The notes: generated by a model from the letters alone, not told the origin. Counted from the stretch's first letter, positions 34,841-47,004 are shown. The stretch: DNA of 64,000 bases from Ricinus communis (GCF_019578655.1 NC_063261.1:10858446-10922445), one strand, 5' to 3'. Numbers and translations: made by a program.

Positions 34841-35609
34841 TGATGTAAACCTTCTAAGAAAGAGAAGGATACACGCCAAGATCGATACTTATAAGGTTTA
34901 CCAAAAGATATTTGCGGAACTATTACCCTTATTTATAAAGAAATAAGATCAATAGTTATAATGGGATTAACTTAATTAATCCTAGAAACTAACAAGTTAA
35001 TAAAATTAAATTAAGATAGAAGTGAAATCAAAACCTAAATAATAAGCTTTAATCTCAAGAACACTTAAAGAAAATCTTTAAGCAAAAACAAGGTTTTCTA
35101 TTCAATCAAAGATATATATATTTCGAATTACATAGCTCTATTTATAGAGTTTAAAACATAATAATCATAATCCTAGAATGACTAGAATATGTGGCCAAGA
35201 TTCCTAAATAAATAAAACTTGAAGTAAAAGAAAAGAAAACTCTTATTTTAACTTGGACTTGTTAAAAGAAAACTCCTAGTTTGACTTGGATTTTGATTTT
35301 GAATATTCAACCTTGGACTTGGGCTTTACGTTTGGGCTTGAATTCAACATAAATCAGGGTTGATCTTCATGTCTTTACGTTGGGCTTTAATCCATGAATG
35401 AAATATAATTAATCAAAGTTGAATCTTGATCTTCTAAGTCCAACTCGTTATCCTTGCTTCTTGAATGCATCTTATCTATCACCTGGACCATGAAAGAACA
35501 CAAGGCAGCCTTGAATCTCTTGCTTCTAGCTCGTGTGATTGGACCCTCATACTTCAATGGATCCATTCGTGGCTTGCTTGGTGGTAAAAGATCAGCCTTG
35601 ATTTCATCA
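34841..35609 (-). repeat. CRM LTR copy B (3-prime LTR of element 1)
   Basis: It runs from TGATGTAAACC to GATTTCATCA on the plus strand, 769 bases. The purine-rich tract on its inner side is GAGGAGGGAGGGGA (minus strand, from 35610). A minus-strand TATAAATAGAGC promoter box lies near 35140. Confidence 0.9.
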
Positions 35610-35839
35610 TCCCCTCCCTCCTCGAAAGGATTCGTCCTCGAATCAAGACCTTCATCAAAAGAATATGGAGATAAATCAGCAACATTAAATGTAGCACTAA
35701 CTCCATACTCACCGGGCAAGTCAATCTTGTAAGCATTATTGTTGATGCGTTCCAACACTTGAAAAGGTCCATCTCCCCTTGGCATCAACTTGATTTTTCT
35801 TTGGTTTGAAAATCTTTCTTTGTGCATGTATATCCACAC
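35387..35839 (-). pseudogene. CRM element 1 integrase C-terminus, ending in the LTR
   Basis: Open frame with GPFQVLERINNNAYKIDLPG, FNVADLSPYSFDEG and GPITRARSKRFKAALCSFM, the usual C-terminal tail after integrase in this group. The last 223 bases, stop included, lie inside LTR copy B. The frame is open here, but upstream parts are broken. Confidence 0.85.
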
Positions 35840-37073
35840 CTAATCTCCGGGTTCAAAGATTACTTCTTTTCTTCCTTTGTTGGCGTGTTTAGCATTTGCT
35901 TCATTCATGCGCTCTAGATTAATTCGAACATGTTCATGCAATTTAAGCACATATTCGGCCTTTTTCTTGCCATCAAGGTTAGTTTGTTCCTTTAAAGGTA
36001 AAGCAATCAAATCTAAAGGACTCAAAGGTACAAACCCATAGACAATCTCAAAAGGGCAGAATTCAGTTGAAGAATGCATAGTTCTATTATAAGCAAATTC
36101 TATATGCGGCAAGCAATCTTCCCAACTCTTAAAGTTGCGTTTTACCATGGTGCGTAGTAGTTGTGATAATGTTCTATTTACTACTTCAGTTTGACCATCG
36201 GTTTGTGGGTGACAAGTTGTTGAAAATAACAAGCGTGTACCTAACTTACCCTATAAATTCTTCCAAAAGTAGCTCAAAAACTTAGTATCCCTATCACTAA
36301 CTATGGTGCGTGGCATACCATGTAAACGCACTACCTCTCTAAAGAATAGATCAGCAATATGTTGCGCATCATTAGTTTTCTTACAAGCTATAAAATGTGC
36401 CATCTTTGAAAACCTATCAACAACAACAAATAGGCTATCATGCCCATGCCTAGTTCTAGGTAATCCAAGTACAAAAATTCATATAAATATCAACCCAAGG
36501 TGAACTAAGTATAGGGAGATGCATATACAAACCATGTGGTTGAAGCTTAGACTTAGCATGTTTGCACATAATATAATTTGCACAAAATCGCATAACATCC
36601 TTTTTCATGCAAGGCCAATAAAAGTGATCATGCAATACATCTAAAGTCTTTTGAACACCAAAGTGTCCCATCAAACCACCCTCATGTGCTTCTTTCACAA
36701 GTAAATCACGCATAGAACAAGAAGGAATGCATAAACATTTTTCAAAGAAAAGAAAACCATCATGCCTATAATACTTATCAAATGCACCTTGTTCACATAC
36801 CTTATACACTTGGCTGAAATTACTATCATCATGATATAAGTCTTTTATTTGTTCAAAACCTAGTAATTTGGCATCTAAAACAATAATTAAAGCATACCTT
36901 CTAGATAATTCATCGACCACTATATTATCTTTACTTTTCTTGTACTTGATGACATAAGGGAATGCTTCAATGAACTTACTCCATTTAGCAGGTCTTCTAT
37001 TCAGCTTGTTTTGACCATTTAAGTACTTCAAGGATTCATGATCGGTGTGGATCACGAACTCTTTGGGCAGCAA
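35840..37073 (-). pseudogene. CRM element 1 RNase H end and integrase
   Basis: RNase H text ([19 protein letters not shown], then [10 protein letters not shown]) is followed by the integrase zinc finger ([14 protein letters not shown] and [11 protein letters not shown]) and the core with [20 protein letters not shown], including the catalytic glutamate, at about 36170-36232. A frame break separates the parts near 36240-36460. Confidence 0.85.
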
Positions 37074-37082
37074 GTAATGTTG

Positions 37083-37469
37083 CTATACTTCTAAAGCTCT
37101 AATAAATGCATAGAGTTCCTTATCATAAGTTGGATACTTCAGGCTTGCTCCATTCAACTTTTCGCTAAAATAGGCTATTGGCTTTCCATCTTGCATTAGA
37201 ACAGCTTCAATACCTTTATTAAGAAGTTCTTCCACTTGGTGTTGTAGTTCTTTGGTTTCCTTGGGATTTGCTCTATATGTCGGCCTATTGGGTATGGTAG
37301 AACCGGGTACAAAGTCAATTTGGTGCTCAATTCCACAAATGGGTGGTAACCCACTTGGGATTTCGTCGGGAAACACGTCCTCAAACTCCTGCAAAAGAAA
37401 CTTAAAACTTGAAGGCAAAGAAACATTAAGATCGTTAATGGTCAGAAAACTTTCTTTGTAAACAAGCAC
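37083..37469 (-). pseudogene. CRM element 1 RT with the catalytic core deleted
   Basis: The frame passes from QVEELLNKG, before the reverse transcriptase core, straight into [18 protein letters not shown], in RNase H. Compared with element 2, 836 bases holding the whole polymerase core are missing. ACCT (37212-37215) lies at the joint and is present at both ends of the lost segment in element 2. Confidence 0.9.
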
Positions 37470-37484
37470 AAGTATTTATTTTTG

Positions 37485-38333
37485 TCATATTAAAGCTTTT
37501 CTCATATCTCTCTCTCTTGCCATAAAGCTCACTTTTCTCTCTTTTGCACTCAACTCACTTTTTTCTTGCGCCTCACAACTCAATGTTTTCTTTTTGCGCA
37601 AACTCTCTTTCTCTTCTTTTTCCTCTCTTTTGTCACACCCCTTATGGTTTTCCACACAGCTCTCCTTTTCCTTGTGCACCTTTTCTTTTTTACGTGCACT
37701 CTCTCTCTCTCTTTCTTTTTCTTTTTCATAGGTAGCAACTTTAAGTTTCATTGTACGTTGGTCTTCATTAACAATCTTTGCACTTAAAGGTGTAAGAGTA
37801 TAAAGTTTATTGTGAAGTGTAAGACAATAGCAATTTGAACGCCCCTTGTAGATGACATCTCTATCAAACAGCCATGGCCTTCCCAAAAGTAGATGACAAG
37901 CTTGCATTAGGATCACATCACATAATACTTCATCTTGGAACTTTTGCACACCAAACGTCACCCTAACTTGCTTTGTAACCTTGATACCTCCCGAATCATT
38001 CAACCATTGAAGAGTATATGGTTTTGGATGTTTGGTTGTTGGAAGTTTCAATCGATCCACCATCATTGTGCTAGCAACGTTAGTGCAACTACCACTATCA
38101 ATAATTAAAACACAAGGAGTTTTTCTTACCAAACAGCGTGTATGGAAGATGTTCTCTCTTTGGCTTTCATCATCAGCCCCTTGTTGCACGTTCAAGGATC
38201 TAATGGTGACTCCACATAGTTCACCTGAATGCCCCCTTTTCTTAGCTCCATCATCAGAATAACAATCTTCCAATTCGGGCATTGAATCTTCATCACTTTC
38301 AACTCCACTTTCTTCTTCACTAGCATACACCAA
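37485..38333 (-). pseudogene. CRM element 1 protease and charged linker
   Basis: A 282-codon open frame with the aspartic protease motif LIIDSGSCTNVAS and the LLGRPWLFD segment. A long lysine- and glutamate-rich linker follows, before the reverse transcriptase. The DSG triad is intact. Confidence 0.85.
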
Positions 38334-38339
38334 TTCGCC

Positions 38340-39425
38340 TCCTTTTAATGCTAAAGTGCGTTTGTTTTAATATTGAGAAGAGATATGTCCATAGCCTAAG
38401 CATTTGAAGCATTGGATCTTTTTGGGCTTGCCTTCTTGAGTTCGGCCTTTATTGCTTTGATCCCCTTTTGTTTCGGTTATATTATCTTTAGACACTTCCT
38501 TTCCTTTGTTTTGGGCAGAATTTGGACCTTTCCAATTGGATTTTTAATTAGAATTTATTAAAGAGCAGTTCTTGCTCTTTTGCTTCTTTTGCTTCAATTG
38601 CCGCTCTATCTTGATTGCCATGTGTAGCATGTCCTCCATCTCTACATAATGCTGCAATTCAACAAGATTAGCAATATCTTTGTTAAAACCATGCAAAAAT
38701 CAAGCCATAGTACCCTCCCTATCCTCTTCTATATTGGCCCTAATCAACGCAATCTCTATCTCTTGATAATACTCCTCTACACTCTTTCCCCCTTGTACCA
38801 AACTTTGTAGCTTATTGTACAACTCTCTATAGTAATGAGAATGAACAAAGTGTTTTCTCATTATTCGTTTCACTTCAGCCCATCTTTTGATCTCCCCCTC
38901 ACCATTCCTACGCCTATTACTCACTAATTGATCCCACTAAATTGCGGCATAATGGGTGAATTCAACTACGGCCAATTTTACTTTCTTCTCATCACTATAA
39001 TTATGGCATTCAAATACTCTCTCAACCTTCTTTTCCCACTCTAGATACAACTCGGGATCACTCTTACCTTGGAAGGAAGGAATTGTAAGCTTAATACTAC
39101 CCAAGTTCGAATCTACCTTATTTCTCCCATGGTGAGTTTCGGTTCTATCTCCCCATTCTTCTTCATCTCTCCATGTTCCTCTCCTCGCTCTAGACATACT
39201 TTCTTCATCTCGAAAGCTCCTACCTCTCGATTCAAATTTGATTTTTATTAGTTCATCCATCATTTCAGCATACCTATTTTCGTTATCAAACTTTTGTCGT
39301 TCAAGTTTAGAGTTTATAGCCTCCATGAATGCTCTCATATCTGGAATTCCATGATCAGAATCTTTGGAAGAAGACTGATTAGACATGGTTTCAAGAAGAT
39401 TGGTTTCTCCCTCACGTGTTTGCAC
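38340..39425 (-). pseudogene. CRM element 1 gag
   Basis: Gag starts at about 39425 (METREGETNLLETMS-like). It holds KLTIPSFQGKSDPELYLEWE and VFECHNYSDEKKVKLAV, then KRIMRKHFVHSHYYRELYNK and VEEYYQEIEIALIRANI. The zinc knuckle CFKCLGYGHISSQ near 38370-38412 has its last cysteine changed to tyrosine, followed by a stop. Other stops and a frame change break the gene. Confidence 0.85.
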
Positions 39426-40089
39426 TCAATCAAGTAAAGAGTTTGTCTTTATGCCCTTCAAAATTAACTCAAATTGTAAAAGTTAAAATCACAACCAACT
39501 TAATAAAACACAATTAATGAGCTAGAATATAAATTAATTAAGCTAAAGATGAATTAGAGGAAAAAGAGAATAAAATAACGAACTAAGAATAAGGATGGAA
39601 GTAGAAGAAATAAAGAATAACGGGAAGATAAAGAAGAATATAAGAAACCGAATAGGAAACACTTAAGGAAAATTAGAATAGGAAAAGGAATTGAAAAGAG
39701 AAAGTTATGTGATATCTTTAAACCTAATTTTCTTTGGATTTTGACCTTGACCAAGTCAATCTTTTTTTGAATCAGCTCCAAATCTTACTTTCTATATTCT
39801 TTCTTTTCTTTTCTTTTTTTTTAAGCCTCACTTCAGATCAATAATTCAGATCCACACATAATTTTTTTCTTCTTATAACCAAACAAGAACAAAACACATA
39901 GAGCTTAATTTGATTGAAACGTCTTGAAGACTTTGATCAAGCAAATTAAAGGAAACGAAATAACAAGATAAAGATATCACAAACCAATTTATCTAGAACG
40001 TCTCGAAGACTTTAACCAAATAAAAGAGTATATGAGTAGAAGAACAACGAAGATAACAAATAGGATACATAACCAAACCTTGTAAGCTA

Positions 40090-40101
40090 GCTCTGATACT
40101 A
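40090..40101 (-). other. CRM element 1 primer binding site
   Basis: Minus strand TAGTATCAGAGC, one change from the tRNA-Met site, two bases inside LTR copy C. Confidence 0.85.
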
Positions 40102-40103
40102 AA

Positions 40104-40872
40104 TAATGTAAACCTTTTAAGGAAGAGAAGGATACACGCCAAGATCGATACTTATAAGGTTTGCCAAAAGATATTTGCGGAACTATCACCCTTATTTATA
40201 AAGAAATAAGATCAATGGCTATAATGGGATGAACTTAATTAATCCTAGAAACTAACAAGTTAATAGAATTAAATTAAGGTAGAAGTGAAATCAAAACCTA
40301 AACAATAAGCTTTAATTTCAAGAACACTTAAAGAAACTCTTTAAGCAAAAATAAGGTTTTCTATTCAATCAAAGATATATATATTTCAAATTACATAGCT
40401 CTATTTATAGAGTTTAAAATATAATAATCCTAATCCTAGAATGACTAGGATATGTGGACAAGATTCCTAAATAAATAAAACTTAAAGTAAAAGAAAAGAA
40501 AACTCCTATTTTAACTTGGACTTGTTAAAAGAAAACTCCTAGTTTGACTTGGATTTTGATTTTGAATATTCAACCTTGGACTTGGGCTTTATGTTTGGGC
40601 TTGAATTCAATATAAATCAGAGTTGATCTTCATGTCTTTACGTTGGGCTTTAATCCATGAATGAAATACAATTAATCAAAGTTGAATCTTGATCTTCTAA
40701 GTCCAACTCGCTATCCTTGCTTCTGGAATGCATCTTATCTATCACGTGGACCATGAAAGAACATAAGGCAGCCTTGAATCTCTTGCTTCTAGCTCGTGTG
40801 ATTGGACCCTCATACTTCAATGGATCTATTCGTGGCTTGCTTGGTGGTAAAGGATCAGCCTTGATTTCATCA
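40104..40872 (-). repeat. CRM LTR copy C (shared by elements 1 and 2)
   Basis: 769 bases, from TAATGTAAACC (first G mutated) to GATTTCATCA. It is the 5-prime LTR of element 1 and the 3-prime LTR of element 2. A minus-strand CTCTATAAATAGAGC promoter box lies at about 40398-40413. A polypurine tract (minus strand GGAGAGAGGGGA) adjoins at 40873. Confidence 0.9.
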
Positions 40873-41051
40873 TCCCCTCTCTCCTTGAAAGGATTCGTCC
40901 TCGAATCAAGACCATCATCAAAAGAATATGGAGATAAATCAGCAACATTAAATGTAGCACTAACTTCATACTCATCGGGCAAGTCAATCTTGTAAGCATT
41001 ATTGTTGATGCGTTCCAACACTTGAAAAGGTCCATCTTCCCTTAGCATCAA
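40650..41051 (-). pseudogene. CRM element 2 integrase C-terminus, ending in the LTR
   Basis: Same tail as in element 1 (FQVLERINNNAYKIDLP, GPITRARSKRFKAALCSFM). The stop lies inside LTR copy C. A frame break separates it from the integrase core. Confidence 0.85.
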
Positions 41052-41063
41052 CTTGCTTTTTCT

Positions 41064-41879
41064 TTAGTTTGGAAATCTTTCTTTGCGCATGTATGTCCAC
41101 ACCCAATCTCCGGGTTCAAAGATCACCTCTTTTCTTCCTTTGTTGGCGTGTTTAGCATTTGCTTCATTCTTGCGCTCTAGATCAGTTTGAACCTCTTCAT
41201 ACAATTTAAGCATATATTCGGCCTTTTTCTTGCCATCAAGGTTAGTTTGTTCCTTTAAAGGTAAAGCAATCATATCTAAAGGACTCAAAGGTACAAACCC
41301 ATAGACAATCTCAAAAGGGTAGAATTTAGTTGAAGAATGCATGGTTCTATTATAAGCAAATTCTATATGTGGCAAGCAATCTTCCCAACTCTTAATGTTG
41401 CATTTTACCATGGTGCGTAGTAGTTGTGATACTGTTCTATTTACTACTTCAGTTTGAGCATCGGTTTGTGGGTGACAAGTTGTTGAAAATAACAAGCGTG
41501 TACCTAACTTACCCCATAAATTCTTCCAAAAGTAGCTCAGAAACTTAGCATCCCTATCACTAACTATGGTTCGTGGCATACCATGTAAACGCACTACCTC
41601 TCTAAAGAATAGGTCAGCAATATGTTGTGCATCATTAGTTTTCTTACAAGCTATAAAATGTGCCATCTTTAAAAACCTATCAACAACAACAAATATGCTA
41701 TTATGCCCATGCCTAGTTCTAAGTAATCCAAGTACAAAATCCATAGAAATATCAACCCAAGGTGAACTAGGTATAGGGAGAGGCATATACAAACCATGTG
41801 GTTGAAGCTTAGACTTAGCATGTTTGCACACAATACAATTTGCACAAAATCGCATAACATCTTTTTCATGCAAGGCCAA
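41064..41879 (-). pseudogene. CRM element 2 integrase
   Basis: 271 open codons with the second half of the zinc finger ([11 protein letters not shown]) and the core residues: aspartate in WVDISMDF, aspartate in [13 protein letters not shown], glutamate in [14 protein letters not shown]. This is the DD35E arrangement. The first zinc-finger histidines are on the preceding frame, so a frameshift lies near 41875. Confidence 0.9.
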
Positions 41880-42417
41880 TAAAAGTGATCATGCAATACA
41901 TATAAATCTTTTGAACACCAAAGTGTCCCATCAAACCACCCTCATGTGCTTCTTTCACTAGTAAATCACGCATAGAACAAGAAGGAATGCATAAACATTT
42001 TTCAAAGAAAAGAAAACCATCATGCCTATAATACTTATCAAACGCACCTTGTTCACATGCCTTATACACTTGGCTGAAATTACTATCATCATGATATAAG
42101 TCTTTTATTTGTTCAAAACCTAGTAATTTGGCATCTAAAACAACAAGTAAAGCATACCTTCTAGATAAAGCATCGGCCACTATGTTATCTTTACCTTGCT
42201 TGTACTTGATGACATAAAGAAATGCTTCAATGAACTCACTCCATTTAGCATGTCTTCTATTCAACTTGTTTTGACCCTTTAAGTACTTCAAGAATTCATG
42301 ATCGGTGTGGATCACGAACTTTTTGGGTAGCAAGTAATGTTGCCATACTTCTAAAGCTCTAACAAGTGCATAGAGTTCCTTGTCATAAGTTGGATACTTT
42401 AGGCTTGCTCCATTCAA
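41866..42417 (-). pseudogene. CRM element 2 RNase H
   Basis: It contains [37 protein letters not shown] and [16 protein letters not shown], matching the gypsy RNase H and its tether. Frame breaks lie on both sides. Confidence 0.85.
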
Positions 42418-42444
42418 TTTTTCACTAAAATAGGCTATTAGCTT

Positions 42445-43565
42445 TCAATCTTGCATTAGAACAGCTCCAATACCTATACCGGAAGTATCACAATCAATCT
42501 CAAAAGTTTTATCAAAATTAGGAAGAGATATAATAGGAGAAGAAATAAGTTTTTGTTTCAGCAAGTCAAACGCCGATTGTTGTGCTTCTCCCCAATTAAA
42601 CTTCACATCTTTCTTCACTAATTCATTCAGTGGTGCGGCAATGGTACTGAAATCTTTCACAAAATGCCTATAGAAGCTTGCTAGTCCATGAAAACTTTGA
42701 ACTTCACTTGCATTTGTGGGAATCGACCACTCTTTGATTGCCTTCACCTTTTCTTCATCAACCTCAATTCCTTTTGCACTAACAACAAAACCAAGAAAAA
42801 CAAGTTTGTTTGTGCAAAAATCGCACTTCTTGAGGTTAGCAAACAAAACTTCTTTGCGTAAAGTTTCAAGAACTAAACGCACATGCTTTACATGTTCATC
42901 ATAAGACCTGCTATAAATAAGTATATCATCGAAATAGACAACCACAAACCTGCCTATATAAGCACGCAAAACATGATTCATTAATCTCATGAATGTACTA
43001 GGTGTATTAGTTAAACCAAACGGCATGACTAACACTCATATAAACCAAATTTAGTTTTGAATGTTGTTTTTCATTCATCACTCTCTTTCATTCTAATTTG
43101 ATGATAACCACTTTTTATATCAATCTTAGTGAACACAACAGCCCTATGCAACTCATCAAGCATATCATCTAACCTAGGTATAGGATGACAATATTTAATA
43201 GTTATTTTGTTAATTGCACGGTAATCCACACACATACGCCAAGAACCATCTTTCTTAGGGACAAGTATAACAGGAACAACACATGGACTTAAACTTTCCC
43301 TAACATAACCTTTATTAAGAAGTTCTTCCACTTGGCGTTGTAGTTCTTTGGTTTCCTCAAGATTTGCTCTATATGCCAGCCTATTGGGTATGATAGAACC
43401 AGGTACAAAGTCAATTTGGTACTCAATTCCACGAATGGGTGGTAACCCACTTGGAATTTTATCGAAAAACACGCCCTCAAACTCCTGCAAAAGAGACTTG
43501 AAACTTGAAGGTAAAGAAACATTAAGATCGTTAGTGGTTAGAAAACTTTCTTTGTAAACAAGCAC
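42445..43565 (-). pseudogene. CRM element 2 reverse transcriptase
   Basis: Two frames cover it: the N-terminal half with VILVPKKDGSWRMCVDYRAI and FTKIDIKSGYHQIRM, and the C-terminal half with [17 protein letters not shown] and the catalytic [10 protein letters not shown] frame change lies near 43035-43071. This is the segment missing from element 1. Confidence 0.9.
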
Positions 43566-43577
43566 AAGTATTTGTTT

Positions 43578-43790
43578 TTATGACATTAAAGCTTTTCTCA
43601 CATCTCTCTCTCTTGCCACAAAGCTCACTTTTCTCTCTTTTCCACTCAACTCACCTTTTTCTTGCACCTCACAACTCAATGTTTTCTTTTTGCACAAACT
43701 CTTTTTCTCTCCTTTTTCCTCTCTTTTCTCACACCCCTTATGGTTTTCCACACAGCTCTCCTTTTGCTTGTGCACCTTTTCTTTTTCACG

Positions 43791-43836
<46 letters not shown>

Positions 43837-44447
43837 CTTTTTCTTTTTCTTTTTCATAGGCAGCAACTTTAAGTTTCATTGTATGTTGGTCTTCATTAAT
43901 AATCTTTGGACTTAAAGGTGTAAGAGTATAAAGTTTGTTGTAAAGTGTAAGACAATAGCAATTTGAACGCCCCTTGTAGATGACATCTCTATCAAACAGC
44001 CATGGCCTTCCCAAAAGTAGATGACAAGCTTGCATTGGGATCACATCACATAATACTTCATCTTGAAACTTTTGTACACCAAACGCCACCCTAACTTGCT
44101 TTGTAACCTTGATACCTCCCAAATCATTCAACCATTGAAGAGTATATGGTTTTGGATGTTTAGTTGTTGGAAGTTTCAATCGATCCACCATCATTGTGCT
44201 AGCAACGTTAGTGCAACTACCATTATCAATAATTAAAACACAAGAAGTTTTTCTTACCAAACAGCGTGTATGGAAGATGTTGTCTCTTTGGCTTTCATCA
44301 TCAGCCCCTTATTGCACGTTCAAGGATCTAATGGTGACTCCACATAGCTCACCTGAATGCCCCTTTTGCTTAGCTCCACCATCGGAATAGCAATCTTCCA
44401 ATTCGGGCATTGAATCTTCATCACTTTCAGCTCCACTATCTTCTTCA
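43578..44447 (-). pseudogene. CRM element 2 protease and expanded charged linker
   Basis: The protease motif reads LIIDNGSCTNVAS, so the DSG triad is changed to DNG. The LLGRPWLFD segment is kept. The linker contains a GA/CT microsatellite (43791-43822) and an AAAAAG run, giving a longer lysine, glutamate and arginine stretch than in element 1 and a frame change. Confidence 0.85.
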
Positions 44448-45543
44448 CTAGCATACACCAATTCGCCTCCTTTTAATGCTAAAGTGCGCTTGTTTGGACA
44501 TTGAGAAGAGATGTGTCCATAGCCTAAGCATTTGAAGCATTGGATCTTTTTGGGCTTGCCTTCTTGAGTTCGGCCTTTGTACTTTGATCCCCTTTTGTTT
44601 CGGCTTTATTATCTTTAGACACTTCCTTTCCTTTATTTTGGGAAGAATTTGGACCTTTCCAATTGGATTTCCAATTAGAATTTGTTGAAAGATGAGTTTT
44701 TGCTCTTTTGCTTCAATTGCCACTCTATCTTGATTGCCATGTGTAGCATGTCCTCCATCTCTACATAATCCTGCAATTCAACAAGATTAGTAATATCTTT
44801 GTTAAGACCATGCAAAAATCGAGCCATAGTAGCCTCCCTATCCTCTTCTATATTGGCCCTAATCAACACAATCTCCATCTCTTGATAATATTCCTCTACA
44901 TTCTTTCCCCCTTGTACCAAACTTTGTAGCTTATTGTACAACTCTCTATAGCAATGAGAAGGAACAAAGCGTTTTCTCTTTATTCGTTTCACTTCAGCCC
45001 ATGAATGGATTTTCCCCTCACCATTCCTACGCCTATTACTCACTAGTTGGTCCTACCAAATTGCGGCATAATGGGTGAATTCAACTACGGCCAATTTTAC
45101 TTTCTTCTCCTCACTATAGTTATGGCATTCAAATACTCTCCCAACCTTCTTTTCCCACTCTAGATACAACTCAGGATCACCCTTACCTTGGAAGAAAAGA
45201 ATTGTAAGCTTAATACTACCCAAGTTTGAATCTACCTTATTTCTCCCATGGTGAGTTTCGGTTCTATCTCCCCATTCTTCTTCATCTCTCCACGTTCCTC
45301 TCCTCGCTCTAAACATACTTTCCTCATCTCGAAAGCTCCTACCTCTCGATTCAGATTTGATTTTTATTAGTTCATCCATCATTTCAGCATACCTATTTTT
45401 GCTATTAAGCCATTGTCATTCAAGTTTGGAGTTTATAGCCTCCATGAATGCTCTCATATCTGGAATTTCGTGATTGGAATCTTTGGAAGAAGATTGATTA
45501 GATATGGTTTCAAGAAGATTGGTTTCTCCCTCACGTGTTTGCA
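44448..45543 (-). pseudogene. CRM element 2 gag
   Basis: Gag domain text as in element 1 (PELYLEWEKKVGRVFECHNY, VKRIKRKRFVPSHCYRELYN). The zinc knuckle CFKCLGYGHISSQC is complete near 44494-44540. Stops and frame changes are present, including one at about 45050. Confidence 0.85.
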
Positions 45544-46216
45544 CTCAATCAAAGAAAGAGTTTGTCTTTGTGCCCTTCAAAATTAACTCAAATTATAAAA
45601 GTTAAAATCACAATCAACTTAATAAAATACAATTAACAAGCTAGAACAGAAATTAATTAAGCTAAAGATGAATTAGAGGAAAAGAAGAATAAAATAATAA
45701 ACTAAGAATAAGGATGGAAGTAGAAGAAATATAGAATAACAGAATGATAAAGAGGAATATAAGAAATCCAATAGGAAATAATTAAGGAAAAGTAGAATAG
45801 GAAAAGGAATTGAAAAGAGAAGGTTATGTGATATCTTCAACCTGATTTTCTTTAGATTTTGACCTTGACCAAGTCAATCTTTTTTTTGAATCAGCTCCAA
45901 ATCTTGCTTTCTATACTCTTTCTTTTCTTTTCTTTTCTTTTTTCTTTTTTTAAGCCTCACTCCGAATCAATAATCCAGATCCACACACAAATTTTTTTTT
46001 TTTAACCAAACAAGAAGAAAACACATAGAGCTTAATTTGATTGAAACGTCTCGAAGACTTTGATCAAGCAAATTAAAGGAAACGAAATAACAAGATAAAG
46101 ATATCGCAAACCAATTTATCTAGAACGTCTCGAAGACTTTAACCAAACAAAAGAGTATATGAGTAGAAGAACAACGAAGATAACAAATAGGATACATAAC
46201 CAAACCTTGTAAGCTA

Positions 46217-46228
46217 GCTCTGATACCA
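46217..46228 (-). other. CRM element 2 primer binding site
   Basis: Minus strand TGGTATCAGAGC, an exact tRNA-Met primer site, two bases inside LTR copy D. Confidence 0.92.
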
Positions 46229-46230
46229 AA

Positions 46231-47004
46231 TGATGTAAACCTTTTAAGGAAGAGAAGGATACACGCCAAGATCGATACTTATAAGATTTGCCAAAAGATA
46301 TTTGTGGAACTATCACCCTTATTTATAAAGAAATAAGATCAATAGCTATAATGGGATGAACTTAATTAGTCCCAGAAACTAACAAGTTAATAGAATTAAA
46401 TTAAGGTAGAAGTGAAATCAAAACCTAAACAATAAGCTTTAATCTCAAGAACACTTAAAGAAACTCTTTAAGCAAAAATGAGGTTTTCTATTCAATCAAA
46501 GATATATGTATATTGTTGAATTACATAGCTCTATTTATAGAGTTTTAAAACAAAATAATCCTAATCCTGGAATGACTAGGATATGTGTCCAAGATTCTTA
46601 AATAAATAAAACTTTGAATTAAAAGAAAAGAAAACTCCTATTTTAACTTAGACTTGTTGAAAGAAAACTCCTAGTTTGACTTGGATTTTGATTTTGAATA
46701 TTCAACCTTGGACTTGGGCTTTACGTTTGGGCTTGAATTCAACATAAATTAGAGTTGATCTTCATGTCTTTACGTTGGACTTTAATCCATGAATGAAATA
46801 TAATTAATCAAAGTTAAATCTTGATCTTCTAAGTCCAACTCGCTATCCTTGCTTCTTGAATGCATCTTGTCTATCACGTGGACCATGAAAGAACACAAGG
46901 CAGCCTTGAATCTCTTGCTTCTAGCTCGTGTGATTGGACCCCCATACTTCAATTGATCCATTCGTGGCTTGCTTGGTGGTGAAAGATCAGCCTTGATTTT
47001 ATCA
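46231..47004 (-). repeat. CRM LTR copy D (5-prime LTR of element 2)
   Basis: 774 bases from TGATGTAAACC to GATTTTATCA. It includes the pol tail frame (46782-47004) because that coding sequence lies inside the LTR. Its right edge meets AAATT. Confidence 0.9.

Larger units (their letters stand above)
34075..47004 (-). mobile_element. Tandem array of a CRM-type gypsy element
   Basis: From left to right: a truncated LTR (34075-34800), a 38-bp LTR piece, LTR (34841-35609), internal region 1, LTR (40104-40872), internal region 2, LTR (46231-47004). All are in the same minus orientation, and the middle LTRs are shared. LTRs begin TGATG and end CATCA, and the pol frame ends inside the 3-prime LTR; both are traits of CRM (centromeric) chromoviruses. 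AAATT flanks the whole block, which argues for one insertion that later expanded by recombination between LTRs. No internal copy is fully coding. Confidence 0.85.

Noticed and set aside
37544..37787. Phenylalanine- and serine-rich plus-strand frames in the CRM units
   Set aside because: They are the complement of the charged linker of pol and repeat at the same place in both units.
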